Made by a program: the position numbers and the translations under genes. This document shows, in pieces, positions 36,713 through 45,784 of a stretch of 64,000 nucleotides of DNA (positions within the stretch are counted from its first letter, which is position 1; the number at the start of each line of letters is the position of its first letter). This stretch comes from Paludibacter sp. (GTDB lineage Bacteria > Bacteroidota > Bacteroidia > Bacteroidales > Paludibacteraceae), in the NCBI GenBank assembly GCA_010365115.1, contig JAAFGX010000010.1:1-64000 (forward strand), written 5' to 3'. The notes below the pieces were generated by a model, which was not told the DNA's origin, did no database searches, and saw only the letters and a program-made list of their open reading frames with translations.

Positions 36713-36765
36713 AATCAAAAATCAAGAACTAAGAATCAAGAGATTAGATTTCAGACTAATTAATT
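36713..36765. repeat. AATCAAGAACTAAG microrepeat
   Basis: Imperfect tandem AATCAA(G/A) and ACTAAG units upstream of trmB; a fourth microrepeat style in the window. Confidence 0.4.
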
Positions 36766-36876
36766 TAACTCACATCAAACTTCTAAGAAACAAACTACGA
36801 ATTTCACGAATTTGCGATTATAAAAATTATTTGTTTCTTTAATTTTCAGACTAGTTTGCCGGTCTTACATGATTTA

Positions 36877-36922
36877 AACTATCTACTATAAACTACCTAC
36901 TAAATACTACCTACTACTACCC
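36877..36922. repeat. CTACCTACTA microrepeat at the gldH 3' end
   Basis: Tandem CTAC(T/C) units (CTACTATAAACTACCTACTA and related) overlapping the last codons of gldH. The complement is found at 56857-56905. Confidence 0.6.
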
Positions 36923-37392
36923 ACTTTCTCCACCCGCATTCCAATATCATTAATCCCCATCAACACTGTATCGCGCATGCCGTGTCCAATTTTATATTGA
37001 TATTTTCCCTTTGTTGGAAACTTTACATTTTGTTGGTATAAAACAGGCATTTCGAGTACAGAACCAATTCCGGAACCAAGCCATTTTCCACGTTGATCAG
37101 CCAGATAAAGTTCAATCGAATCATTTAAAATAACGCTGTCGGGTGACATTTTTTGTAGAAATAACCACAAATTCTGATAAGGGTATTCTCCTCTGTTCCT
37201 AACATTTACGTATACATTATACGTAGAATTTTCATCCGATATTGGAATGTCGAAAACGCACAAACTGTCCTTATTCCAACCTTCTGGAGCAATGGTATTG
37301 TATTGAAAAAAAGCATCATTACTGGTACAGGCAATCAACAATAATGAACTCAGGATTACTCCGTTTTTAAATTTATTCTTTAGGTTCTTCAC
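36907..37392 (-). CDS. gldH: Gliding-motility lipoprotein GldH
   Basis: Lipoprotein (lipobox LLIACTS) of the GldH family, 161 aa, with EGWNKDSLCVFDIPISDEN, NVRNRGEYPYQNLWLF and RGKWLGSGIGSV typical of GldH. In gliding Bacteroidetes GldH is needed for motility and chitin use. It is also kept in non-gliding Bacteroidales, where its role is unclear. The gene overlaps the upstream PSP1-family gene by 20 bp, so the two are translated together. Its 3' end is made of microrepeat sequence (36877-36922). Confidence 0.85.
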   Translation of the reverse strand: MKNLKNKFKNGVILSSLLLIACTSNDAFFQYNTIAPEGWNKDSLCVFDIPISDENSTYNVYVNVRNRGEYPYQNLWLFLQKMSPDSVILNDSIELYLADQRGKWLGSGIGSVLEMPVLYQQNVKFPTKGKYQYKIGHGMRDTVLMGINDIGMRVEKVGSSR

Positions 37393-38614
37393 CAGTGTTA
37401 TTTTTCTTTATTGGTTTTTGAAATCTCAATTTATTTCCTTTATTTTCGTTCTGTTCGGGTCGGGCAAGTTGAGGACGATTGTTTGTATTATTAGAATTGT
37501 TAGAATTATTCGGACGTTTATTCTTGTTATTCGAACGTTTTTTTGTCGTATCGAAACGTGTCAAACTATCTTGTCCTACTCCGTTTTCGTAGTCAATTAC
37601 TACCGGTTTCACTTCATCTTCCGAATGATCATCAAGCAAATCAGGTTTTTGTCCTTTTCGGTTCAAAGCAATTACTTCTTTAGCTCGTTTTGCTGACACA
37701 GTTACTACATTTGCTCCAAAATTTTGAGAGGTAGAATAGGATATCAACCCTTTGAATACATCTGTTTTAAAATGATAATAGGTGTTGTCAAGCGTTTCCA
37801 ATTGAATTTCTTTCGACGGAAAATCCTTAATAGCATCCATGTATGAATCCAGTTCGTAATTCATGCAACATTTCAATTTTGCACACTGTCCCGCCAATTT
37901 CTGCGGATTGAGCGAAATATCCTGATAACGAGCTGCGCTGGTCGATACAGAGTTGAAATTTGTCATCCAACCCGAGCAACACAATTCACGCCCGCAAGGA
38001 CCAATGCCACCAATACGACCAGCTTCCTGACGAGCTCCAATTTGCTTCATCTCTATGCGAACACGGAATGTTTCGGCAAATACTTTTATCAACTGACGGA
38101 AGTCAACACGCTCATCAGCAATGTAGTAGAAAATGGCTTTATTTCCATCACCCTGAAATTCCACATCGCCAATCTTCATGTTCAATTTCAGATTCTCAGC
38201 AATCTGGCGTGATTTTATCATCGTTTCCTGCTCTTTGGCTTTGGCTTCCTGGTATTTTTCCAAATCGGTTTCTTTTGCTTTTCTGTAAACCCTGCGAACT
38301 TCAATTTTATCGGGATGCACATTGTTTTTACGCATTTGCAATAAAACCAGTTTCCCCACCAGCGTTACTTCACCAATATCATGTCCGGGAGAAGATTCCA
38401 CGGCCACCATATCGCCCTTTTCGAGGGGAATCTTGGTGTTGTTCAAAAAATATCCTTTTCGGGTATTTTTAAATTGTATTTCCACAAAGTCAGTTTCTTT
38501 CTGAGTTTCGGGCAGGTCGCACAACCAGTCGAAAGTAGCGAGCTTTTGGTTTGAATTGCGATTGCAACCTTTTTTATTCATGCGGCAACCGCCTGTATTG
38601 AGTGTATAATCCAT
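37373..38614 (-). CDS. PSP1-domain protein, RicT/YaaT-like
   Basis: Member of the PSP1/YaaT family (the Bacillus RicT acts with RicA/RicF on RNase Y-dependent RNA processing). The Cys-rich core is GPCGRELCCSGWMTNF plus GQCAKLKCCMNYELDSYM, the residues that bind an iron-sulfur cluster in RicT. A second Cys pair sits near the N-terminus (GGCRMNKKGCNR). The C-terminal 70 residues are low-complexity Asn/Arg/Lys, typical of Bacteroidetes versions and possibly RNA-binding. 413 aa. It lies between holB and gldH, a conserved neighbourhood. Confidence 0.85.
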   Translation of the reverse strand: MDYTLNTGGCRMNKKGCNRNSNQKLATFDWLCDLPETQKETDFVEIQFKNTRKGYFLNNTKIPLEKGDMVAVESSPGHDIGEVTLVGKLVLLQMRKNNVHPDKIEVRRVYRKAKETDLEKYQEAKAKEQETMIKSRQIAENLKLNMKIGDVEFQGDGNKAIFYYIADERVDFRQLIKVFAETFRVRIEMKQIGARQEAGRIGGIGPCGRELCCSGWMTNFNSVSTSAARYQDISLNPQKLAGQCAKLKCCMNYELDSYMDAIKDFPSKEIQLETLDNTYYHFKTDVFKGLISYSTSQNFGANVVTVSAKRAKEVIALNRKGQKPDLLDDHSEDEVKPVVIDYENGVGQDSLTRFDTTKKRSNNKNKRPNNSNNSNNTNNRPQLARPEQNENKGNKLRFQKPIKKNNTGEEPKE

Positions 38615-38619
38615 TCTTT

Positions 38620-38772
38620 TAGTTTGTAAAGTTTATAAAGTTGAAAGTTTGTAAAGTTGTAGGTCTGTAAAGTTGTAGGTCTGTAAAGTTGTAGGTTTGT
38701 AAAGTTGAATTGACTTTATAAACCTTATGAACTTTATGAACTTTATGAACTTTATGAACTTTATAAACTTTT
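38620..38772. repeat. Compound microrepeat block filling the holB-PSP1 gap
   Basis: The first half is tandem GTAAAGTTGTAGGTCT-type units (about 16 bp). The second half is GAACTTTAT units (9 bp, several in a row). The two halves are inverted relative to each other (AAAGTT versus AACTTT), so the block could fold on itself. It covers nearly the whole 160-bp gap between two minus-strand genes. Confidence 0.8.
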
Positions 38773-38774
38773 TA

Positions 38775-39932
38775 CTATCTCTTAAGTAGCATAATAACTT
38801 TCAATGTTAAATCAAAGAAAATCATTTTTGCATTTACGTTTTGTTCTATTTGTCGTTCAGCCAGTGCAAATTCGGTCATCAAATCCTCCACATTTCGTTC
38901 ATTGATAAAAGGCGAAAAGCGTTGCGAAAAGTCGGCTTCGTATGTTGTCAAATAATTAAGATTTTTTTCCTGTAAATTTCGTATAAAATTTTCGCGGGTC
39001 ATGTGCTGGGCGTAACTTAAAAAGTTTTTCTGACGCTCCCGTCCAATGGCACTTGCCGCCATATCGTCGGCCCATTTACGTAACGTTTTGAGCGAGGCAT
39101 GATCTTTTTTGTTACCAACCTGCCATGCTAAACGCATCACCATTACAAATCGTTCAAAGTTAACTTTGTTTTCGTCGCCTTCGTTTAAAATGGCCAATGC
39201 TTCCAGATAACTTCCATTGGCAATACGGGCTATATTTAACGCATCGTGCTCGTTCACATCCAGCTCATCATCTTTCAATAGCATTTCAATAATTTCATTG
39301 TCAGCCAATTTTGGGACATGAATGTGTTGTGTACGAGATAGAATGGTGGTGATGATTTGATCGGGTTCGTTTGAAACCATCAGAAATAATGTTTTCTCTG
39401 GCGGCTCTTCCAGTATTTTTAATAATTTGTTGGCGCATGTGCTGTGCATCTTTTCGGGCAGCCAAATTATCATGATTTTATATTCTGATTCGTAAGTTTT
39501 GAGACTTAACTTACGTAGAATTTCTTCACTTTCGTTGGAATAGATCAAACCTTGTTTAGCATCGTCCGAAATGGTTGCATACCAATTATTCACACTAAAA
39601 TAAGGGTTTTTTAAAATCTGCGCTCTGAATTCAGTAATAAAATCGTCGCAAACCACCGAAGTTCTATTACCCGGTTTTATCACAGGAAAGACAAAATGCA
39701 AATCGGGGTGAGCCAGTTTTTTATACTTCACACACGAGGGACACGCACCACATGAATCTTTCTCCGAGCGATTTTCGCAACAAATATATTGAGCATACGC
39801 TATGGCAAGTCCGAGTTTTCCAACACCTGACGGTCCGCGCAAAAGCTGTGCATGCGGTATCCGCTGTTCGGCAACCGTGCGTTTCAGGCGTTTTTTTATA
39901 TCGTATTGACCAATGAGTTCTGAGAATAACAT
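38775..39932 (-). CDS. holB: DNA polymerase III subunit delta' (clamp loader)
   Basis: AAA+ stator subunit of the sliding-clamp loader. The N-terminus ELIGQYDIKKRLKRTVAEQRIPHAQLL is typical. The P-loop is RGPSGVGKLGLA, with Leu in place of Thr/Ser after the Lys, in line with the ATP-inactive role of delta'. The zinc module is CCENRSEKDSCGACPSC. The C-terminal collar region follows. 385 aa. A -7 box lies upstream at 39973-39980. A microrepeat block separates it from the PSP1-family gene downstream. Confidence 0.9.
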   Translation of the reverse strand: MLFSELIGQYDIKKRLKRTVAEQRIPHAQLLRGPSGVGKLGLAIAYAQYICCENRSEKDSCGACPSCVKYKKLAHPDLHFVFPVIKPGNRTSVVCDDFITEFRAQILKNPYFSVNNWYATISDDAKQGLIYSNESEEILRKLSLKTYESEYKIMIIWLPEKMHSTCANKLLKILEEPPEKTLFLMVSNEPDQIITTILSRTQHIHVPKLADNEIIEMLLKDDELDVNEHDALNIARIANGSYLEALAILNEGDENKVNFERFVMVMRLAWQVGNKKDHASLKTLRKWADDMAASAIGRERQKNFLSYAQHMTRENFIRNLQEKNLNYLTTYEADFSQRFSPFINERNVEDLMTEFALAERQIEQNVNAKMIFFDLTLKVIMLLKR

Positions 39933-39972
39933 GCTGAAAATTTACACTTTTTGTCCATTTTTGGATAAAGTG

Positions 39973-39980
39973 CAAATATA
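39973..39980 (-). promoter_or_regulatory. -7 box for holB
   Basis: The minus strand reads TATATTTG, about 40 bp upstream of ATG 39932. Confidence 0.55.
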
Positions 39981-39994
39981 CAAAAAAGTTCGTT

Positions 39995-40032
39995 GAGTTT
40001 GTAAAGTTTGAAAGTTATAAAGTTTGAAAGCT
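39995..40032. repeat. GTTTGTAAAGTTTGAAAG microrepeat upstream of holB
   Basis: Three tandem AAAGTTT(G) units (GTAAAGTTTGAAAG and ATAAAGTTTGAAAG), just upstream of the holB promoter box. Confidence 0.6.
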
Positions 40033-40114
40033 TGTCGGTTGACTTTTTGATTAATTTATGTAAAATATCCCTAAAAATAGAACCAGTAGATTATGGCATT
40101 CTTTTCTAACCAAA

Positions 40115-41500
40115 TTACACCATTTTGGTTGGGTCTACCCATTCAGAAAATTGTTCGTTGGTTAAGAGACCCAGCTCAATGCCAGCTTCCCTGAGCGTTT
40201 TATTTTCTTTTAGTGCTTTTTTTGCAATTTTAGCAGCATTGTCATATCCTAAATGTGAGTTCAGTGCCGTCACAAGCATCAACGAATTGTTGAGATGCAT
40301 TTTTATAATTTCATAGTTTGGTTCTATTCCCAAAATGCATTTATCGTTAAAAGAAACACAGGAATCTCCTAACAAACGGGCTGATTGTAATACATTGGAT
40401 GCAATCAAGGGTTTAAATACATTGAGTTCGAAATGACCGGTGGCACCGCCGATTGTTACCGCTACATCGTTGCCCATTACCTGTGCACAAACCATAGTCA
40501 TTGCTTCTGTTTGAGTGGGGTTTACTTTTCCCGGCATAATGGAAGAACCCGGCTCGTTGTCGGGAATAATAAGTTCACCAATGCCACAACGTGGACCGGA
40601 ACTCAGCATACGAATATCATTGGCAATTTTCATAAGTGATACAGCTGCTCGTTTTAAAGCTCCGCTTAATTCTATCATTGCATCGTGTGCAGCCAGTGCT
40701 TCAAATTTGTTAGGAGCTGTAATAAATGGATAACCGGTAAATTCTGCAATTTTAGCGGCAACCAGTTCAGCATAACCTTTGGGTGCATTTAGCCCTGTAC
40801 CAACAGCTGTACCGCCAATAGCTAGTTCACGTACCATTTCCAGAGCGTTACGAATAGCACGCATTGAATTATCAATTTGCTGCACATAACCCGAAAATTC
40901 CTGACCAAGGGTCAGTGGAGTAGCATCCATAAAATGAGTACGACCAGTTTTTACAATATCCTTAAATTTTTCTGATTTTTCAGAAAACGTTTGACGTAGT
41001 TTTTGCATTCCGGGAAGAGTAATTTCTGCAACCATTTTGTAAGCTGCTATGTGCATCGCTGTGGGAAACGTGTCGTTTGACGATTGGGATTTGTTTACAT
41101 CGTCATTCGGGTGAAGTACTTTAATTTCATCGGTCAGTTTGCCTCCATTCAGGACATGTGCGCGTGAAGCTATCACTTCGTTTACATTCATGTTACTTTG
41201 AGTTCCTGAGCCTGTCTGCCAAATTACTAATGGAAACTGATCATCGAGCTTTCCATTCAGAATTTCCTGACACACTTTTGAAATTAATTCGCATTTTTTT
41301 GATGATAAAAAACCCAATTCAAAATTGGTATGTGCTGCTGCTTTTTTGAGGTAAGCAAATGCGTAAATAATTTCTTTCGGCATACTTGCTTCAGTGCCAA
41401 TTCTGAAATTATTTCTCGATCGCTCTGTTTGAGCTCCCCAGTATTTGTCCGCAGGAACTTTTACTTCGCCCATCGTATCGTGTTCAATTCTGATTTTCAT
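40115..41500 (-). CDS. fumC: Class II fumarate hydratase
   Basis: Interconverts fumarate and malate in the TCA cycle; homotetramer, no Fe-S cluster. The superfamily signature [13 protein letters not shown] is near residue 315. The N-terminal motifs are [25 protein letters not shown] and [21 protein letters not shown] and [17 protein letters not shown] are also present. 461 aa. A REP-like element lies in the gap beyond its start. Confidence 0.95.
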   Translation of the reverse strand: MKIRIEHDTMGEVKVPADKYWGAQTERSRNNFRIGTEASMPKEIIYAFAYLKKAAAHTNFELGFLSSKKCELISKVCQEILNGKLDDQFPLVIWQTGSGTQSNMNVNEVIASRAHVLNGGKLTDEIKVLHPNDDVNKSQSSNDTFPTAMHIAAYKMVAEITLPGMQKLRQTFSEKSEKFKDIVKTGRTHFMDATPLTLGQEFSGYVQQIDNSMRAIRNALEMVRELAIGGTAVGTGLNAPKGYAELVAAKIAEFTGYPFITAPNKFEALAAHDAMIELSGALKRAAVSLMKIANDIRMLSSGPRCGIGELIIPDNEPGSSIMPGKVNPTQTEAMTMVCAQVMGNDVAVTIGGATGHFELNVFKPLIASNVLQSARLLGDSCVSFNDKCILGIEPNYEIIKMHLNNSLMLVTALNSHLGYDNAAKIAKKALKENKTLREAGIELGLLTNEQFSEWVDPTKMV

Positions 41501-42022
41501 TGTTTATAAAATTAAAGTTTAAATACATAATGACCTCTCAGTTAAACAAATGAAAAAGACAATAGTTTCTATAAATACTAATTCATTAAAACATATAAGG
41601 AGCTAATAGTGTTTAATAATATGTTTTGATTTTTTGAGGGACAAGCAACTTCCCAGTCGCTTGAATAGCTACCACGCAACCAGAAAGTTGCTTATCCCCT
41701 AAAAACAACATCAATAAAACATATCAATTGTTGATTACTTATGTTTTAGAAAAACTTAGTAACTCACAATAAAATGCAATAATAGCAACATACATTTTTC
41801 AAGTATAAAATTTCAATAAAAAAAACATTAATAATAAAATCAAGTAGTGCTCAAAAAGTTTTTCAGAACAATGTTCACTTTAAGCGTGTTTAATAGTAAC
41901 AATTATGTTTTGTGATTGCATTGGCCAAGAGAAAAATTTAATTTTAAATACTCAATCAAGCCGCTTTCTAAAATTATATAGGATTTTATTTTTCAGAATT
42001 ACAAATAAATCATTCAGCGTCT
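41501..42022. other. fumC-lpdA divergent intergenic region
   Basis: 522 bp between divergent genes. It contains a REP-like hairpin (41637-41699). No clean TAnnTTTG box for either gene is visible. The rest is AT-rich and unremarkable. Confidence 0.5.
41637..41699. repeat. REP-like hairpin element 1
   Basis: GGGA-C-AAGCAACTT on the left pairs with AAGTTGCTT-A-TCCC on the right (13 of 14 bp), enclosing AGTCGCTTG. Its units are the same as in the element at 43419-43468, on the other side of lpdA. Confidence 0.65.
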
Positions 42023-43372
42023 ATGAAATACGATATTGCTATTATTGGTGGCGGACCAGCCGGCTATAACGCAGCTGAGAAAGCAGCTGTGAACGGTTTC
42101 AAAACGATACTTTTTGAGAAAGAATTTATAGGTGGTGTGTGCTTAAATATTGGTTGCATTCCTTCCAAAACCCTGCTCTACTCAGCAAAAATACTTGATA
42201 GTGCAAAAACGGCTGACAAATATGGCATCATAGTGGAGGGAAACACCACTTTTGATCTGGAAAAAATAATCAGTCGAAAAAACAAGACAGTTAAAAAGCT
42301 GACTGCCGGTGTAAAAATGAAACTGAAGGCAAATGGAGTTACGATTATTGAAGGAGAAGCCATTCTTAAAGGTGAAGAAGACGAGAATATCAGTATTTCC
42401 TGCGGTGATGAAATTTATTTATCCAGTAATATACTTCTCTGTACAGGGTCAGAAACAATCATTCCACCAATAAAAGGGTTATCCGAAATAAGTTACTGGA
42501 CATCCAGAGAAGCATTGGACGTAAAAGAACTCCCGAAAACGCTTGCCATAATTGGTGGCGGAGTCATTGGTATGGAGTTCGCCTCTTTCTTCAATAGTAT
42601 GGGTGTAAAAGTTTCTGTTATAGAAATGTTGCCGGAAATTTTGGGAACTATGGACAAAGAAATGTCAGCAATGCTCAGAACCGGATACAGCAAAAAAGGT
42701 GTTGAATTTCATTTGGATTCAAAAGTAACAGAAGTCAACAGTCATCAGGTTATTGTAGAAAAAGGGGACAAAGTTACTACTATAGATGCCGAAAGAATAT
42801 TGGTAAGTGTTGGCAGAAAAGCGAATATTAAGAATATCGGGCTTGAAAATTTCAATGTAGAACTTCTGAAAAACGGCGTTAAAGTGAATGAATTTATGCA
42901 AACAAGTCACCCACGTATTTTTGCCAGCGGTGATATTACCGGATATTCCATGCTGGCACATACTGCCATGCGCGAGGGTGAAGTGGCTATCAATCATTTA
43001 TCCGGTCTCGACGATAAAATGACCTACGATTCGATTCCGGCAGTTGTTTATACCAATCCTGAATTTGCAGGTGTAGGAGCGACAGAAGAGGAACTGAAGA
43101 CGAATGGAACATATTATCGATTATTGAAATTGCCTATGACCTACTCAGGCAGGTTTATGGCAGAAAATGAGGCGGGTAATGGATTGTGTAAAATAATTGT
43201 TGATGCCGGAGATCATATCATTGGTTGTCATATGCTTGGCAATCCAGCCTCCGAACTGATTGTAATTGCCGGTATGGCAATTGAGCGTAAATTTACGGTG
43301 GAAGAATTCAAAAAAATAGTTTTCCCACATCCAACAGTTTCGGAAATAATACATGAAATTTTGAATATCTAA
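42023..43372 (+). CDS. lpdA: Dihydrolipoyl dehydrogenase (E3)
   Basis: Flavoprotein disulfide reductase that reoxidises the lipoyl group of E2 with NAD+. The FAD site is IIGGGPAGYNAAEKAA. The redox disulfide is Cys40/Cys45 in GGVCLNIGCIPSK, the NAD site is LAIIGGGVIGMEFAS, and the catalytic His436-Glu441 pair is in PHPTVSE. 449 aa. It heads a cluster with lplA, E2, E1 and flavodoxin. REP-like hairpins flank it on both sides. Confidence 0.95.
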   Translation: MKYDIAIIGGGPAGYNAAEKAAVNGFKTILFEKEFIGGVCLNIGCIPSKTLLYSAKILDSAKTADKYGIIVEGNTTFDLEKIISRKNKTVKKLTAGVKMKLKANGVTIIEGEAILKGEEDENISISCGDEIYLSSNILLCTGSETIIPPIKGLSEISYWTSREALDVKELPKTLAIIGGGVIGMEFASFFNSMGVKVSVIEMLPEILGTMDKEMSAMLRTGYSKKGVEFHLDSKVTEVNSHQVIVEKGDKVTTIDAERILVSVGRKANIKNIGLENFNVELLKNGVKVNEFMQTSHPRIFASGDITGYSMLAHTAMREGEVAINHLSGLDDKMTYDSIPAVVYTNPEFAGVGATEEELKTNGTYYRLLKLPMTYSGRFMAENEAGNGLCKIIVDAGDHIIGCHMLGNPASELIVIAGMAIERKFTVEEFKKIVFPHPTVSEIIHEILNI

Positions 43373-43418
43373 GTAATCAACAATAATTATTGATAAGTTA
43401 TATTGATGTTTTTTTTAA

Positions 43419-43468
43419 GGGGAACAAGCGACTTCCTAGTCGCTTGAAAAGCCATCAAGCGACTGGGA
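43419..43468. repeat. REP-like hairpin element 2
   Basis: CAAGCGACT occurs twice directly and once inverted (AGTCGCTTG), giving two alternative 9-bp stems, preceded by GGGGAA. It fills part of the lpdA-lplA gap and is related to 41637-41699. The form resembles a REP element of the RAYT kind; no Y1-transposase gene is in the window. Confidence 0.7.
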
Positions 43469-43529
43469 AAAAATCTGAACATGATATTAAATATTTCAAT
43501 AACTTAAATTAATTTTAAAAACATATTGA

Positions 43530-44276
43530 ATGTTATTTATTGATAACACCTTTACCGATGCCTATTTCAATATAGCTGCTGAAGAATATCTTTTCAGAAA
43601 TTTTTCTGATCCGGTTTTCATGTTATGGCAAAATGAGCCTTGCGTGATCATTGGCAGAAATCAAAATCTAATGCTGGAAGCAAATGCAGAAGTAATAAAA
43701 GAAAGAAATATAAAGGTAGTCAGAAGATTTTCGGGAGGTGGTACCGTTTATCAGGATCTGGGGAATGTAAATCTTACTTTTATCGCACAGGGAAACAAGC
43801 CGGATTTTGACAATTACGCCCGACAAATGCTGCAATTTCTAACAACCATTGGCATTAAAGCACAATCGGACAACCGACGAGGATTGTATATTGAAGGATT
43901 AAAAATATCGGGAAGTGCTCAATATATCAGGGGAAATAAAACGTTGTATCATGCAACGTTGCTTTTTTCATCAAATCTGACTGATTTAATATTAAGTCTG
44001 GATAACCAAAACGCAAATTTAAACGAATATGAAGTGTTGCATCCATGGCATAATGTTAGATCCGTAAGAAGTCCGGTAACCAATATCGAAAACCATTTGA
44101 CAACTCAATTATCTATAAGTGAATTCAAAAAAATGATTATGAAACAATTTATAGGCCTTGAGTCAACCAACAAAATATATCAGTTTAGCGAAGATGATAT
44201 AGCTTCAATAAACAGTTTAAAGCAGAAAAAATATGAAACCAGGGATTGGAACTACAGAGCCAAAATTCTAAATTAG
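43530..44276 (+). CDS. lplA: Lipoate-protein ligase A
   Basis: Activates lipoate with ATP and transfers it to the E2 lipoyl lysine. The family motifs are RRFSGGGTVYQDLGNVNLTF and the lysine-containing GLKISGSAQY. 248 aa, shorter than E. coli LplA because the C-terminal accessory domain is absent, so it may use lipoyl-AMP or another carrier. It sits between E3 and E2, so it probably lipoylates this complex. Confidence 0.9.
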   Translation: MLFIDNTFTDAYFNIAAEEYLFRNFSDPVFMLWQNEPCVIIGRNQNLMLEANAEVIKERNIKVVRRFSGGGTVYQDLGNVNLTFIAQGNKPDFDNYARQMLQFLTTIGIKAQSDNRRGLYIEGLKISGSAQYIRGNKTLYHATLLFSSNLTDLILSLDNQNANLNEYEVLHPWHNVRSVRSPVTNIENHLTTQLSISEFKKMIMKQFIGLESTNKIYQFSEDDIASINSLKQKKYETRDWNYRAKILN

Positions 44277-44331
44277 AAAAAATTCAAAACATTCAGATAG
44301 TTAAGTTGTTTTAATTATAAATCTTAATAAT

Positions 44332-45750
44332 ATGTCAGCTTTCGAAATTAAAATGCCAAAATTAGGTGAAAGTATCACTGAAGGAACAATAGTAAGTTGG
44401 TCGGTAAAACAAGGAGATAAAGTCAGTGAAGATGATGTCCTGTTTGAAGTTACAACAGAAAAGATAAATGCTGAAATTCCTTCACCTGTAAATGGTACTG
44501 TGCTAAAAATCATTTCCAAAGAAGGAGATGTTGTACCCATCGGACAAGTTGTAGCACTTATACAACTTGAAGGTTCAGAAGATTCAGAAGAAAATGAAGA
44601 TTCAGAAGAAAATGAAGTGTCCAGCGATGAACTAGAAAAAAAGGAGTCGACAACTACAGAAACTGAAAAAAAGGCATCAGTACCATTAAAGACTGAGTCT
44701 CATGAAATTTCTGAAAAAGAAAAACCCGTTGAAACTTCGGAAAATAAACAGACACAGGAAAACAAGGGGAAAAGCGAAGAGAAAGACGAAGATAGCCCTT
44801 GGTACTCACCGGTAGTACTACGTCTGGCCAAAGAAGCAAACATCTCTACCAACGAGTTGGATAACATAACCGGAACTGGTTATCTCGGACGATTGAGTAA
44901 AAAAGACCTTAACAATCACATCTCACAAAAGGAGAGTAAGGCAACTGCTCCGGTTGATGAAAAGAAAGCTGAACCCGAATCTCAGCCACAAAAACCTGTT
45001 GATCAGAAAAAGGCTGTATCTGATGCTAAACCGGAAACTAAACTCGCAGATGAAGATACAGAAATAAAAGACATGGATAATATCGGTCGTATAATTGCCG
45101 ACAGAATGGTAATGTCCAAAAAAGTGTCAGCACACGTCACAACTGTTGTTGAAGTTGATGTTACAAAATTAGTGAACTGGCGGAATAAAAATAAAGAAGC
45201 ATTTTTAAAACAAGAAGGCATTTCACTCTCCTATATGCCTGCCATTGTTGAAGCTACCACCAAAGCATTAATAGAATTTCCAAAAGTAAACTCTTCGGTT
45301 GACGGGTATAAATACATTTTGAAGAAACGAATAAATATGGGTATAGCCGTGTCGCTCGCTGATGGAAACCTGATTGTACCTGTTGTTCATGATGCTGACA
45401 AGTTAAATATTAGAGGACTAGCTCAGGCAATTAATAAGCTAGCACTCAGAGCACGTGGCAATAAACTGACAATCGAAGATATTCAGGGTGGAACATTCAC
45501 CATAACTAATTTCGGAACATTCAGGAATATTATCGGAACACCCATTATTAATCAACCCGAAGTGGCAATATTAGGGGTGGGATACATTGAAAAGAAACCT
45601 GCTGTGATCGAGACTCCGGAAGGTGACGTGATTGCCATAAGACATAAAATGTATCTTTCACTTTCTTACGACCACAGGATTATTAACGGAGCAGTTGCAG
45701 GTGCATTTCTAAAACAAATTGCCGACAATCTTGAAAACTGGGAAGCTTAA
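44332..45750 (+). CDS. Dihydrolipoamide acyltransferase (2-oxo acid dehydrogenase E2)
   Basis: Core acyltransferase. An N-terminal lipoyl domain with Lys44 in VTTEKINAEIP is followed by an acidic linker (EDSEENEDSEENE) and an E3/E1-binding domain (residues about 155-195, PVVLRLAKEANISTNELDNI). The C-terminal catalytic domain holds the active-site motif SYDHRIINGA: His448 is present, but the usual Asp of HxxxDG is Asn452. The TTEKI lipoyl motif points to a branched-chain or acetoin-type complex more than to pyruvate. 472 aa. It is followed 34 bp later by the E1 gene. Confidence 0.9.
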   Translation: MSAFEIKMPKLGESITEGTIVSWSVKQGDKVSEDDVLFEVTTEKINAEIPSPVNGTVLKIISKEGDVVPIGQVVALIQLEGSEDSEENEDSEENEVSSDELEKKESTTTETEKKASVPLKTESHEISEKEKPVETSENKQTQENKGKSEEKDEDSPWYSPVVLRLAKEANISTNELDNITGTGYLGRLSKKDLNNHISQKESKATAPVDEKKAEPESQPQKPVDQKKAVSDAKPETKLADEDTEIKDMDNIGRIIADRMVMSKKVSAHVTTVVEVDVTKLVNWRNKNKEAFLKQEGISLSYMPAIVEATTKALIEFPKVNSSVDGYKYILKKRINMGIAVSLADGNLIVPVVHDADKLNIRGLAQAINKLALRARGNKLTIEDIQGGTFTITNFGTFRNIIGTPIINQPEVAILGVGYIEKKPAVIETPEGDVIAIRHKMYLSLSYDHRIINGAVAGAFLKQIADNLENWEA

Positions 45751-45784
45751 AAATAAACAACCGGTAAAAAAAATATAACTTATT

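Noticed and set aside
38620-38772. CRISPR-like appearance of the repeat block
   Set aside because: Units are directly tandem, 9-16 bp, with no spacers and no cas genes; they are microrepeats.
38775-39932. Degenerate P-loop of HolB (GKL) as a sign of a broken gene
   Set aside because: Delta' does not need ATP hydrolysis, so a weak Walker A is expected.
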